A stretch of DNA of 64,000 bases from Thalassobacillus devorans MSP14 (GCF_000496835.1 NZ_KI543236.1:1303296-1367295); one strand, 5' to 3'. Counted from the first letter of the stretch, positions 1 through 7,927 are shown. The notes: a model not told the origin generated them from the letters alone. Numbers and translations: made by a program.

Positions 1-8
1 TTTTTCAT

Positions 9-38
9 TTGTTTAATTAGCATAGGGAAACGTATAAT
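9..38 (+). promoter_or_regulatory. Possible sigma-A promoter upstream of the RNase HI-like gene
   Basis: A TTGTTT box and a TATAAT box are separated by 18 bases. The -10 is a perfect consensus and the -35 matches four of six positions. It would drive the small hydrophobic reading frame at 113 and the RNase HI-like gene at 204. Inferred from sequence only. Confidence 0.4.
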
Positions 39-112
39 TAGTACAGTTCATTTCATACAAACGCGGGGTTCAAAAAAATTCCCTCGTCATCAAAACGAAG
101 AGAGACATAAGG

Positions 113-199
113 ATGGCAAATGACTGGCTTTGGGTGCTTTTTGCATTAGTGAACTTCACTTTACTGCTTGTTATGAAGCCGTTGGTCAAGGAAGGATGA
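113..199 (+). CDS. Putative 28-residue hydrophobic small protein
   Basis: An ATG-initiated frame of 28 codons begins MANDWLWVLFALVNF and ends KPLVKEG. Almost the whole length could form one membrane helix, with two tryptophans at the N-terminus and lysines at the C-terminus. Its stop lies 4 bases before the ATG of the RNase HI-like gene, whose ribosome-binding site lies inside its last codons, so translational coupling is possible. Its own ribosome-binding site is weak (a GAGAG about ten bases upstream). I do not recognise the family; it could be a chance frame. Confidence 0.4.
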   Translation: MANDWLWVLFALVNFTLLLVMKPLVKEG

Positions 200-203
200 T
201 GAC

Positions 204-590
204 ATGATTGAAGTTTATACAGACGGAGCTGCTGCTGGAGACCCTGGTCCCAGCAGTGCTGGTATTTTTATTAAAAACGGTAAAGAACATTATGAGTACG
301 CCATCCCTTTAGGAGAATTATCCAACCACGAGGCAGAGTTCTGGGCAGTGATCAGAGCATTGGAAATCTGTCGCGATAAGTTTCCTGAGGATATATTATC
401 GTTTAGGAGCGATTCTAAAATTGTAGTTGAAACGATCGAAAAGAACTATACCAAAAATCATCGATTCCTCCCCCTGTTAGAAAAAATCAATCATCTGCAA
501 TCCGGTTTTCCGTTTGTATTTTTTAAGTGGATACCAGAAAAACAAAATGGGAAAGCTGATTTGCTTGCCCGTGGAGTATTAAAAAAATAA
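204..590 (+). CDS. ypdQ: RNase HI-family protein (YpdQ-like)
   Basis: A 128-residue protein with the RNase HI fold. The four acidic positions expected in the active site are visible: Asp7 (YTDG), Glu45 (HEAEF), Asp70 (RSDS) and Asp119 (GKAD). Active members cleave the RNA strand of RNA:DNA hybrids in the cytoplasm. The protein is at the short end for RNase HI and matches the YpdQ type of Bacilli, some of which were reported to have little or no activity, so catalysis is not assured even with the acidic set intact. The start is supported by an AAGGA motif about nine bases upstream. It is convergent with the next gene. Confidence 0.85.
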   Translation: MIEVYTDGAAAGDPGPSSAGIFIKNGKEHYEYAIPLGELSNHEAEFWAVIRALEICRDKFPEDILSFRSDSKIVVETIEKNYTKNHRFLPLLEKINHLQSGFPFVFFKWIPEKQNGKADLLARGVLKK

Positions 591-621
591 CCCGCCTGCT
601 TTTTTAAGAAGCCTGGCGGGA
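591..621. terminator. Hairpin between convergent genes
   Basis: CCCGCC and GGCGGG arms enclose a partly pairing AT-rich loop. The A-rich run on the left gives a T tract when read on the minus strand, so it fits termination of the 701-988 gene and may also serve the plus-strand gene. Confidence 0.6.
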
Positions 622-700
622 TTTGCTTATAATTTAAGAAAGATTACCTTGGAATTTCGAAGTCTTTTGTCATCATTACCTGGCTTTTTCTAAATATTCC

Positions 701-988
701 TTATAAAGCTTTTCTTTTCGATAGGCCTTTCGCTTCTAAAACCTTCCACGCCTTCTTTTTAGAATTAATTCCCCGCGTAGAAATATGTTCGAGTACACCC
801 ATATAAAAACTACCGTCAAAGGTTTGTTGGAATTGTAATGTAGCTTTAAGAGCTATGATCACCTTCCATACAGGTGCATTTGTCGAGTTCATACCAAAAT
901 AAATGAACCGGACATCTTCATCTGATAGTTTGAATCCTTTGGCCCATAAATCTTCAAGAAAATAAGCTAAAGTATATTGCTGTTTCAT
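701..988 (-). CDS. Small conserved protein resembling the DUF6123 family
   Basis: A 95-residue cytoplasmic protein with no signal or membrane segment. The N-terminal half (LEDLWAKGFKLSDEDVRFIY) recalls the DUF6123 family of Bacilli; this is from memory and not certain. Function is unknown. The C-terminus is odd: a +1 frame shift after the WKVL codons would replace the last residues (EAKGLSKRKAL) with a longer lysine-rich tail ending at 676, so the true end may differ. It sits alone between convergent and co-directional neighbours. Confidence 0.6.
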   Translation of the reverse strand: MKQQYTLAYFLEDLWAKGFKLSDEDVRFIYFGMNSTNAPVWKVIIALKATLQFQQTFDGSFYMGVLEHISTRGINSKKKAWKVLEAKGLSKRKAL

Positions 989-1023
989 GCACCGCCACCC
1001 TCTGGTTTGAGTTTTATTCCTTC

Positions 1024-1866
1024 TTAACGTTTATCTACTACAGACACTTCATTTTCTGGATACGAAATCCAATCGCTGAAACTTCCGACGTATAATTTCA
1101 CCTGTTCCAATCCTGCTTCCCAGAGACCGATGACATTAGAGGCAGCCGTTACGCCAGAGCCACAATAGACAATGATTTCCTCCTGTTCGGAAAGCTCCTG
1201 AAAATGATTTTGCAATTCTGCTTGTGATTTCCATGTTCCATCTTTTTTATACACGTCTGCCCAATCATATTGCACTGCCCCTGGGATATGTCCGCTCTTT
1301 GTATCTATCGGTTCCTTCCACCCTGCATACCGTTCAAAACTTCGTGAATCTACCAGCACCGTGTTTGTTTCGTCCTGTCTGGATCTCACATAAGCTTCTC
1401 CACAGGCCATGTTATGCTGTAACTGGATTGAAAAGCCGGGTGCCTGGTGCACCTGTGGTACTTCTGTAATTATAGGGAAGCCTGCATTTGTCCAGGCCTC
1501 CATACCGCCATCAAGTAAATACACTTTTTCGTGCCCCACAAATTTCATTAACCATAACATTCTGGCAGCCATGACGCTGCGATTCTGATCGTAGGCAATT
1601 ACCACTGTGTCCCGGTCGATACCCGCATCGGCAATCGTTGTTTCAAAAGAATCTATTTCAGGCAAGGGGTGCCTTCCCCCATGTTTCTTGATTTTTCCGC
1701 TTAATGATTTTTCTAAGTCAAAATAAACAGCACCTGGTAAATGTCCTTCGTTGTATTTCCGCAGTCCTTCGTCGGGATCCCTCAAATCAAAACGACAATC
1801 CGCAAACACTACTTTATTTTCTTTGGCCAATTGCTCCGCTTGCGCCACTGATATTATATTCGACAC
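1024..1866 (-). CDS. Sulfurtransferase with two rhodanese domains (3-mercaptopyruvate sulfurtransferase type)
   Basis: A 280-residue protein with two tandem rhodanese domains. The N-terminal one carries DCRFDLRDP and GHLPGAVYFDL; the C-terminal one carries GHIPGAVQYDW and the active-site loop YCGSGVTA near residue 235. A CG[ST]GVTA loop is typical of 3-mercaptopyruvate sulfurtransferases, whereas thiosulfate-specific rhodaneses usually have CRxGxR. It probably transfers sulfur from mercaptopyruvate to a thiol or cyanide acceptor in the cytoplasm. The start is GTG with GGTGAGGG upstream. It appears monocistronic; the true substrate is not determined by sequence. Confidence 0.88.
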   Translation of the reverse strand: MSNIISVAQAEQLAKENKVVFADCRFDLRDPDEGLRKYNEGHLPGAVYFDLEKSLSGKIKKHGGRHPLPEIDSFETTIADAGIDRDTVVIAYDQNRSVMAARMLWLMKFVGHEKVYLLDGGMEAWTNAGFPIITEVPQVHQAPGFSIQLQHNMACGEAYVRSRQDETNTVLVDSRSFERYAGWKEPIDTKSGHIPGAVQYDWADVYKKDGTWKSQAELQNHFQELSEQEEIIVYCGSGVTAASNVIGLWEAGLEQVKLYVGSFSDWISYPENEVSVVDKR

Positions 1867-1901
1867 GATCCCTCACCCTTCGAGTTTTATTCCATTATAA
1901 C

Positions 1902-1932
1902 AAAAAAGAAGGCCAGGTGTAGGTCACCTGGC
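1902..1932 (-). terminator. Rho-independent terminator
   Basis: A perfect 8-bp stem, GCCAGGTG with CACCTGGC, is followed on the minus strand by a CTTCTTTTTT tract. The hairpin overlaps the stop codon of the small membrane protein gene to its right. Confidence 0.85.
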
Positions 1933-2097
1933 TGAGAGAATATGCTCATATTGTCTTTGTCTCTGTTCCATACTTTTATGGGTTCTGTTTTTGTTACCAT
2001 TCATAAACCGCTGCGCCATTGGGGAGTTCAACTTACCTAAAATATAAACCATCAATACACTATACACCGTTACTGTTAATCCGATCAAAAAAATCAT
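1924..2097 (-). CDS. Small single-pass membrane protein
   Basis: A 57-residue protein starting MIFLIGLTVTVYSVLM. One N-terminal transmembrane helix (about residues 2-22) is followed by a polar, basic tail rich in Arg, Gln and Asn (RTHKSMEQRQRQYEH). I chose the ATG at 2097 because AGAGG lies eight bases before it; an upstream in-frame start at 2136 lacks a good ribosome-binding site and would put charged residues before the helix. A terminator overlaps its stop codon. The family is not recognised; the layout fits a small membrane-anchored protein of unknown role. Confidence 0.6.
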   Translation of the reverse strand: MIFLIGLTVTVYSVLMVYILGKLNSPMAQRFMNGNKNRTHKSMEQRQRQYEHILSAR

Positions 2098-2204
2098 ATG
2101 CAGAACCTCTTTTCTACAATTGATAATGATTTTCATTTCTAACTAGAAGTATAGCAGAGCTATTTGGGGTTTGCAATTGATATTAAAAATTGTACGAATT
2201 ATTG

Positions 2205-2732
2205 TCACAATTGCAGTACCTCATGGGAATCTTTTAGCGCTTTTTCTTCGACAGGAATTCTGATCTTCATAAGCAATAGATGCAGAATGGGAAAAAGCAC
2301 AGCGGTGATATAAGCCTGGAATAGCAATGGAAGGATAATTAATTCCAGTAAAACGACCCAATAATTCGGATGCTTTATGAACCTGTAAGGCCCCTTCGCT
2401 ATAAGCTGGTGTCCAGGGACAATGATGACCCTGGTGTTCCAGTACTTTCCCAACGATAGTATGCACCAGGCACGAAATAACTGGAGGATAGAAAAGGCTA
2501 TAAATAACCCGATGAAAGCTTTTGGTCTCCAACTATCAAAAAATAAAGAAGCATCGAAATATATACTGATAAAAAATAGTGTGTGCAGGGCTATGAACCA
2601 TTTATAATGTTCTTTACCATGTTCTTTACCACCATGCTTCATCGCCCACTGCCGGTTAGCTTTTGCAATGAACAATTCCACTATACGCTGCAACAGGATA
2701 GCACCTAAAAGAATCATCAATGGAATTGGCAT
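2205..2732 (-). CDS. bpsB: Isoprenylcysteine carboxyl methyltransferase-family protein, probable alkylpyrone O-methyltransferase
   Basis: A polytopic membrane protein of 175 residues with the ICMT-family C-terminal signature (GPYRFIKHPNYWVVLLELI) that binds S-adenosylmethionine. In B. subtilis the neighbour of the type III polyketide synthase, YpbQ/BpsB, methylates alkylpyrones to methyl ethers; the same pairing here supports that role. I chose the ATG at 2732, which overlaps the upstream stop as TGATG and has GGAGTGG at good spacing. This implies translational coupling with the synthase gene. Function comes from family and neighbour, not from substrate-specific residues. Confidence 0.82.
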   Translation of the reverse strand: MPIPLMILLGAILLQRIVELFIAKANRQWAMKHGGKEHGKEHYKWFIALHTLFFISIYFDASLFFDSWRPKAFIGLFIAFSILQLFRAWCILSLGKYWNTRVIIVPGHQLIAKGPYRFIKHPNYWVVLLELIILPLLFQAYITAVLFPILHLLLMKIRIPVEEKALKDSHEVLQL

Positions 2733-3817
2733 CAATACCACTCCAAACTGATCAACTCGGAACTGAATCCCGGGCCTAGGGCAGCCATTAAGGATCTCGT
2801 TCCAACTTCTGGGAATGATTTCATATACTCATATAAAACATAGCAGACAGTGACAGATGACATATTTCCATGTTTTGCTAATACGTGGTACGATTCGCTG
2901 AAGGCATCTTCATCCAACTGCAACACTTCCTGATAAGCTTCCAACACTTTTTTTCCACCTGGATGGGCTACAAAAAACGGAAGCTCATCCGCATTCAATC
3001 CACGATCGCGCAGAAAACTCTGGACATGGTCTTTCCAAAAATCTTTTACCAGGTGAGGAATACTTCTGTTGAATACCACTTCAAAGCCGGTATCCTTTAT
3101 TTCCCACCCCATGATGTCAATAGAGTCTTTTTTGGTTTTTGAGTTTGCACCATCAATCACCGGTACGGTTTGCTTCTTTTTTCCCAACAGATCGGACTTG
3201 GAACCTGCTACTAACACCGCGCTAATACCGTCACCGAATAACGCAGTTCCGACAAAGTTGCTTTTCTTTGAATCAGTTTTTTGAAAAGTAAGACTGCAAA
3301 GTTCCACATTAACAACCAACACGTTTTTAGAAGGATAAGCTTTGACCCAATCATAGGCTCTGGCCAGACCACTGACACCCCCGGCACAACCTAAACCGAA
3401 TAAAGGAACCCGCTTTACATCTTCCCGGAATGATCTTGCATTCATTACTCTGGCTTCTATAGAAGGGGTAGCAAGACCGGTAGTGGATACGAAAATAATC
3501 ATATCGATATCATTAAAACTAACAGGCTCGGTAAGAAACAACTCACTTCCCAAACAATCATCGATCGCATGAAGCGAATGACGATAAGCTTCCTTAATAT
3601 AAATCCCATTTCTCTCACCCAGGCCATGCGGGTGTTTAAACCATTCCTGATTCACAACAAATTGTCGTTTTTCTATCATGGCATGATCAAAAACAGGAAG
3701 TAATCGTTGTTTATCCCGCTCGGATAATGGAAATAACGATTCAACCAAACTTTTCACCTGCGTTTGTGATATATCATATGGGGGTTCACTTTTACCTATC
3801 GAGAGTATATAAGCCAT
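2732..3817 (-). CDS. bpsA: Type III polyketide synthase (alkylpyrone synthase, chalcone-synthase family)
   Basis: A 361-residue chalcone-synthase-fold enzyme. The catalytic triad is visible: Cys144 in FGLGCAGGVSG, a His in FVAHPGGKK and an Asn in KHGNMSS. The enzyme condenses long-chain acyl-CoA with malonyl-CoA to give alkylpyrones or related lipids. Length matches BcsA/BpsA of B. subtilis. The start is ATG with AAAGGAGT upstream. It forms a two-gene unit with the downstream methyltransferase. The products are membrane lipids of uncertain physiological role. Confidence 0.9.
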   Translation of the reverse strand: MAYILSIGKSEPPYDISQTQVKSLVESLFPLSERDKQRLLPVFDHAMIEKRQFVVNQEWFKHPHGLGERNGIYIKEAYRHSLHAIDDCLGSELFLTEPVSFNDIDMIIFVSTTGLATPSIEARVMNARSFREDVKRVPLFGLGCAGGVSGLARAYDWVKAYPSKNVLVVNVELCSLTFQKTDSKKSNFVGTALFGDGISAVLVAGSKSDLLGKKKQTVPVIDGANSKTKKDSIDIMGWEIKDTGFEVVFNRSIPHLVKDFWKDHVQSFLRDRGLNADELPFFVAHPGGKKVLEAYQEVLQLDEDAFSESYHVLAKHGNMSSVTVCYVLYEYMKSFPEVGTRSLMAALGPGFSSELISLEWY

Positions 3818-3907
3818 ACGTACTCCTTTTTAGGCTTATGTTGTGTATTTTTCAGTGTAATTATGTACTTCTGTACGCAGAACGCCGACCATAGTAGACG
3901 TCTGTGC

Positions 3908-3932
3908 ATAAAAAATCCCGCATTGCGGGATT
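3908..3932 (-). terminator. Rho-independent terminator of the dehydrogenase gene
   Basis: AATCCCGC and GCGGGATT arms with a 3-base loop are followed on the minus strand by a T run. It lies 12 bases past the stop of the short-chain dehydrogenase. Confidence 0.85.
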
Positions 3933-3943
3933 ATGTAATCCAA

Positions 3944-4711
3944 TTAAAAGCCGTAAATAGTCATTCCACCATCAACGAACAAGGTCTGTCCGGTCATGTA
4001 ATCACCTGCTTCAGATGCCAAAAACACCGCTGTACCTGCCAGTTCTGACAATTTTCCGATTCTCTTAAGTGGTGTGCGAGCTAATATATCCTGCACATAG
4101 TCTTCGTCCTGGAGAAGCTTTTCCGTTAAAGCAGTCGGGAAATACCACGGTCCAATAGCATTTACATTAATATTATACTTTCCCCACTCCATGGCTAAAT
4201 TTTTAGTCATCTGTATGAGGGCACTTTTAGTCATAGCGTAAACCACACCCGTCCTTAGTGCTGTGTGGCCGCCTACCGAAGATATATTGATAATTTTCCC
4301 TGCCTGGTTGTGCTTCATCTTATTAGCTGCATACTGGGATAGGAAAAAAGCACTCTTCATATTAGTGGATACAATTTGATCCCATTCTTTCTCCGTTACT
4401 TTCAAAGCCTCACTCCGTGTATTCATACCTGCATTATTCACCCATATATCCAGCTGGCGTCCAGAAAGGATAGGCTCTGCTTTCTCCATAATATAGTCGT
4501 AATCATTCACATCAGCCTGGATTGTAAAAGCTTCCCTTCCTAAATTTTCAATCGTACGTTTCACCTCTTCTAACTGCTCGTTGGAACGGGCGATTAATAC
4601 GACATCAGCCCCAGCTTCTGCAAATGCGATGGCAATCGCTTTTCCGATTCCTTTGGTAGCACCTGTAACAGCAGCTAATTTATTGGTCAGTTCAAAACTT
4701 GGTAAAAACAT
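3944..4711 (-). CDS. Short-chain dehydrogenase/reductase
   Basis: A classical SDR of 255 residues. The Rossmann motif TGATKGIG is at about residues 16-23, NNAG is central, and the catalytic Ser (NISSVGG) is followed by the YAMTK pair. The C-terminal YMTGQTLFVDGG is typical of FabG-like and gluconate 5-dehydrogenase-like members. It probably reduces a ketone or oxidises an alcohol with NAD(P)H; the substrate cannot be read from sequence. I chose the ATG at 4711 because GGGGG lies seven bases before it. A terminator follows it and separates it from bpsA, so it is transcribed independently. Confidence 0.85.
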   Translation of the reverse strand: MFLPSFELTNKLAAVTGATKGIGKAIAIAFAEAGADVVLIARSNEQLEEVKRTIENLGREAFTIQADVNDYDYIMEKAEPILSGRQLDIWVNNAGMNTRSEALKVTEKEWDQIVSTNMKSAFFLSQYAANKMKHNQAGKIINISSVGGHTALRTGVVYAMTKSALIQMTKNLAMEWGKYNINVNAIGPWYFPTALTEKLLQDEDYVQDILARTPLKRIGKLSELAGTAVFLASEAGDYMTGQTLFVDGGMTIYGF

Positions 4712-4856
4712 TTCGTTACCCCCTATCAATCATTTCCCATTATTATACCATCACATTCTTAAAAGTTTCTCTTATTTAATCAAACACATTTAGCATAATA
4801 TCTCTATTTTTTATATTTCCTTTTAACTAAATCTAAGTATAAAGTTCTAATTTTAT

Positions 4857-5045
4857 TCACATTTCTATAGATTTATGTGATTGCCTTCAATCGCATGTTG
4901 TGTTAAACCTTTTCCACTTTTCACAAACTGTACATATTTACAGGGATATAAATGATTTAAATCACACATAAACCCTTTATCTACAGTGTTTTCAGTTGTT
5001 ATTGAACACTTTGTGAAAATTGTGAATTACAGGGTAATTTCACAC
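4857..5045 (+). promoter_or_regulatory. Cluster of TGTGA/TCACA motifs upstream of the ba3 oxidase operon
   Basis: The 390-base gap before the oxidase genes holds no gene. It contains an inverted pair TCACAT (4857-4862) and ATGTGA (4875-4880), the palindrome TGATTTAAATCA (4953-4964), tandem TTTGTGAAA (5010-5018) and ATTGTGAAT (5019-5027), and TTTCACAC (5038-5045). The tandem sites closely match the published ResD recognition sequence TTTGTGAAT of B. subtilis. Control by ResDE, or by an Fnr/Crp-type factor that also reads TGTGA, is inferred. Confidence 0.5.
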
Positions 5046-5104
5046 GAAATTGCTGTAAGATAGTTAATAACAAACCAACATTTTTTTGAAAGGAGTGGGC
5101 AAAA

Positions 5105-5254
5105 ATGCCTAACACAAATCTGAAACAACAGACCGAACCTGATCATAGTTCCCAGGAACCCAATTTGAAGGGAACATTAATATCGGTTTCTATTGTTGGT
5201 GGATTTTTAGTGTTATCGTGGCTGGCAGTATTCGGCCTGTTTTTAGCAAGATAA
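5105..5254 (+). CDS. Cytochrome c oxidase subunit IIa of the ba3 type
   Basis: A 49-residue protein: a hydrophilic N-terminus (MPNTNLKQQTEPD) and one membrane helix near residues 23-47 ending GLFLAR. Small single-helix subunits of this kind (subunit 2A) precede the main subunits in ba3-type oxidases and replace a helix missing from subunit II. The start has AAAGGAGTGGG upstream. It is the first gene of a three-gene operon, 30 bases before subunit II. Identification rests on size, topology and position. Confidence 0.75.
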   Translation: MPNTNLKQQTEPDHSSQEPNLKGTLISVSIVGGFLVLSWLAVFGLFLAR

Positions 5255-5284
5255 TAATTTTGATATGTAAAGAGGGGGATTACG

Positions 5285-5791
5285 ATGCATCTGCATAAAT
5301 ACGAAAAAATCTGGATGGCATCTGGCGTAGGGACGCTGCTCATTTTCTTAATTGTGCTTGGGATAGGAGCCTTCTATCAGGGAACCCAGCCGCCAAGCTG
5401 TATGGTAACGCTGGATCCAACTAACGTCCAGGCACATGAAGCATTTAAAGAAGATAATCTCGGCTTGCAAAAACTGGGAGAAAAAGAATATACCTTGAAC
5501 GTACTTGCTTCTGCTTTCAACTATGATTTCGGTAAGGACGAGGAAGGTAATCCTATTCGTACTATCCGAATTCCTGCGGGATCAAAAGTTATGTTTCAGG
5601 CTACAACTAAAGATGTCATTCACGGCTTTCAAATTGCCGGTACTAATGTCAACATGATGCTGGAACCAGGCTATATCTCCACACTGGAAACGACGCTGGA
5701 TAATCCGGGGACCTATACATTGATATGTAATGAATATTGTGGCACTGGCCACCATTTGATGACAGCTACTGTGGAGGTGTATGAAGAATGA
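5285..5791 (+). CDS. cbaB: ba3-type cytochrome c oxidase subunit II
   Basis: A 168-residue membrane-anchored cupredoxin. One N-terminal helix (about residues 13-31) is followed by an external domain carrying the complete CuA site: His113, Cys148, Glu150, Cys152, His156 and Met159 (CNEYCGTGHHLM). It takes electrons from cytochrome c and passes them to subunit I. The start has GAGGGGG at good spacing. Its stop overlaps the start of subunit I (ATGA). The short form with a single helix is typical of B-type (ba3) oxidases rather than the larger aa3 subunit II. Confidence 0.93.
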   Translation: MHLHKYEKIWMASGVGTLLIFLIVLGIGAFYQGTQPPSCMVTLDPTNVQAHEAFKEDNLGLQKLGEKEYTLNVLASAFNYDFGKDEEGNPIRTIRIPAGSKVMFQATTKDVIHGFQIAGTNVNMMLEPGYISTLETTLDNPGTYTLICNEYCGTGHHLMTATVEVYEE

Positions 5792-7446
5792 TTGCAGAAA
5801 AAACCGGATTAAGTAAACCAGACTCAAAGTTAGCGATGGCTTTTATGTGGGTGACATTCATTTCATTATTGATCGGTGGTCTGATGGGTTTATTGCAGAC
5901 ATTAGTACGTACCGGCAATTTCACCCTGCCGTTCGGCATCGGTTACTATCAAATATTGACTGTGCATGGAGTCATTCTCGGCCTGGTGCTCACGACATTT
6001 TTTATTATCGGCTTCCAGTTCGCCCTGATGGCTAAAACTGTCGGGATGACAAGTAAACAACGAAAATATGGCTGGGCATCTTTTTGGGTAATGCTGATCG
6101 GTACCACCGCAAGCGCTATCATGATTTTATTAGGTAAGGCCAGTGTCCTTTACACATTCTATGCGCCCCTTAAAGCTCATCCGATTTTTTACTTCGGCCT
6201 GACTTTAGTAATAGTCGGTTCATGGATTGCCTGTTTTGTAAACTTCCGTCAGTTGTATAAATGGAAGAAAGAACACCCTGGGGAACATTCACCGCTGTTG
6301 GCGTTCATGGTCGTCATAAATATGCTGATGTGGTTCATTTGCACACTGGGTGTCGCAGCCACTGTGCTTATCCAGTTCATTCCTTGGTCACTGGGCTTGG
6401 ACGGTGAAATAAATATTCTGGTCAGCCGTACATTATTCTGGTATTTCGGCCATCCATTAGTTTATTTCTGGCTGTTGCCTGCTTATATGGCATGGTATGC
6501 AATCCTGCCAAAAATCATCGGTGGTAAAATATTCAGTGATTCCCTTGCACGTCTTGCCTTTATTCTATTTTTGATATTTTCCATTCCGGTCGGTTTCCAT
6601 CACCAGTTGCTGGAACCTGGTATCGACCCAATGTGGAAGTACATTCAAGTTGTTCTGACCTTTGCTGTCGTCATTCCATCGTTATTGACTGCGTTCTCCA
6701 TGTTCGCTACCTTCGAAATTACCGGACGGCAAAAAGGATATACCGGATTGTTCGGATGGCTGCGACATCTCCCATGGAAAGATGTTCGCTTCTTTGCACC
6801 GTTTATGGGAATGGTTGCTTTCATTCCGGCAGGAGCAGGTGGAATCATCAATGCCTCCAACCAGATGAACCAGGTTGTCCATAACACTATCTGGGTAACA
6901 GGTCATTTCCATTTGACTTTAGCAACTACTGTTATTCTCACTTTCTTTGGGATCAGCTACTGGCTGGTACCGGTACTTACCGGCAGAAAAATAGATAAGA
7001 AAATCAATACCCTTGGCATGACTCAAACGATCGTCTGGCTGGTCGGGATGTTCTTCATGTCAGGGTCCATGCATTTGGCAGGGTTATTGGGAGCTCCGAG
7101 AAGATCCGCTTTTTCAGAATACCAGGGGAGCGCCCAGGCAGCTGAATGGATTGGCTATCAATACGGTCAGGCTATCGGTGGTTCCATTCTGTTTATCGGT
7201 ATTCTGATTATGCTCTACAACTTTTTCTATATGACCTTTAAAGCACCAAAAGGTGTAGAAGAATTTCCGATTGCAGCATCACCTACAGGTACTGAACCGA
7301 CTCCTCTTGTACTGGAAAACTGGCGGTTATGGATTGGTATCACGGTGGTTTTGATCGGGTTTGCCTATACAATTCCATTTGTCGATATCATTCAAAATTC
7401 ACCACCAGGATCGCCTCCATTCGAGTGGCCGATCGGTAACAATTAA
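5788..7446 (+). CDS. cbaA: b(o/a)3-type cytochrome c oxidase subunit I
   Basis: A 552-residue polytopic haem-copper oxidase of the B family with at least twelve membrane helices. Ligand motifs are present: a low-spin haem His in TVHGVILGL, the CuB His/Tyr region GHPLVYFWLLPAY, the paired histidines GFHHQLLEPG and the late haem ligands TGHFHLTLAT. It reduces oxygen to water and pumps protons. Its ATG overlaps the subunit II stop by four bases. No subunits III or IV or haem-synthesis genes follow, as usual for ba3 oxidases. Such enzymes have high oxygen affinity, consistent with the ResD-like boxes upstream. Confidence 0.95.
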   Translation: MIAEKTGLSKPDSKLAMAFMWVTFISLLIGGLMGLLQTLVRTGNFTLPFGIGYYQILTVHGVILGLVLTTFFIIGFQFALMAKTVGMTSKQRKYGWASFWVMLIGTTASAIMILLGKASVLYTFYAPLKAHPIFYFGLTLVIVGSWIACFVNFRQLYKWKKEHPGEHSPLLAFMVVINMLMWFICTLGVAATVLIQFIPWSLGLDGEINILVSRTLFWYFGHPLVYFWLLPAYMAWYAILPKIIGGKIFSDSLARLAFILFLIFSIPVGFHHQLLEPGIDPMWKYIQVVLTFAVVIPSLLTAFSMFATFEITGRQKGYTGLFGWLRHLPWKDVRFFAPFMGMVAFIPAGAGGIINASNQMNQVVHNTIWVTGHFHLTLATTVILTFFGISYWLVPVLTGRKIDKKINTLGMTQTIVWLVGMFFMSGSMHLAGLLGAPRRSAFSEYQGSAQAAEWIGYQYGQAIGGSILFIGILIMLYNFFYMTFKAPKGVEEFPIAASPTGTEPTPLVLENWRLWIGITVVLIGFAYTIPFVDIIQNSPPGSPPFEWPIGNN

Positions 7447-7476
7447 TTAACACCAATTACTAGCAAAAAGAATAAC

Positions 7477-7507
7477 AAAAAAAGTCCAGATCCCTGAGGG
7501 TCTGGAC
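7477..7507. terminator. Hairpin after the ba3 oxidase operon
   Basis: GTCCAGA and TCTGGAC arms extend through CCC/GGG to a stem of about ten pairs. A run of A on the left gives a T tract on the minus strand, while the plus-strand T run is about 18 bases away. It may end transcription from both sides. Confidence 0.6.
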
Positions 7508-7627
7508 GTTAACTATTTAAGGAATTTTTTTATGTAGGGCCTATAATGTAAAAGAAAGAAGACTTCAGCCCCTTTATACCCTTTTTAAATACGTCATGAA
7601 GAAAGTTTTAATTTTACACTTTCTCCT

Positions 7628-7927
7628 TTTGAAGGGTCCGTTATTACTAAATTGGCTGGAAAACGTCGAGACTCCCGCGGGAGAAGGGGCTAGGCGAGAT
7701 CCCACAGGGCGCAGCCCGAGGAAGCTTGCCAGATCCCCCCGCAGGAAAGAAATGAATGCGTAATCGCCTAGGGAGACACGACACGCATAAGCAGAACAGC
7801 AAAAGGGAAGCGTTCTTTCTTCCTGTTGATGGACTGCTTATGTCGCGAGTGTCTAGGCGATGAAGCTGGAAAGCGAGTCGTTTTCCCAGCACATCCCCAC
7901 TCATCTCACGATAACGGCCCTTGAAAC
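7628..7927. repeat. Structured intergenic repeat, copy 1
   Basis: No credible gene lies between 7508 and 7963. Outer arms TTTGAAGGGTCCGTTAT and ATAACGGCCCTTGAAA are near-perfect inverted repeats. Inside them, GGCTGGAAAACG...GAGACTCC at about 7653-7676 pairs with GGAAAGCGAGTCGTTTTCCCAGC at 7868-7890. A further long hairpin joins ATCGCCTAG...ATAAGCAG (about 7752-7784) to CTGCTTAT...CTAGGCGAT (about 7833-7863). A core of GAGATCCC, AGCCCGAGGAAGCT is shared with the copy at 31292. Such motifs recur between genes across Bacillaceae genomes in my memory; no family name is asserted. Confidence 0.75.

Noticed and set aside
7647-7904. An 85-codon minus-strand frame
   Set aside because: It lies wholly inside the structured repeat and follows its palindromes, with no ribosome-binding site.
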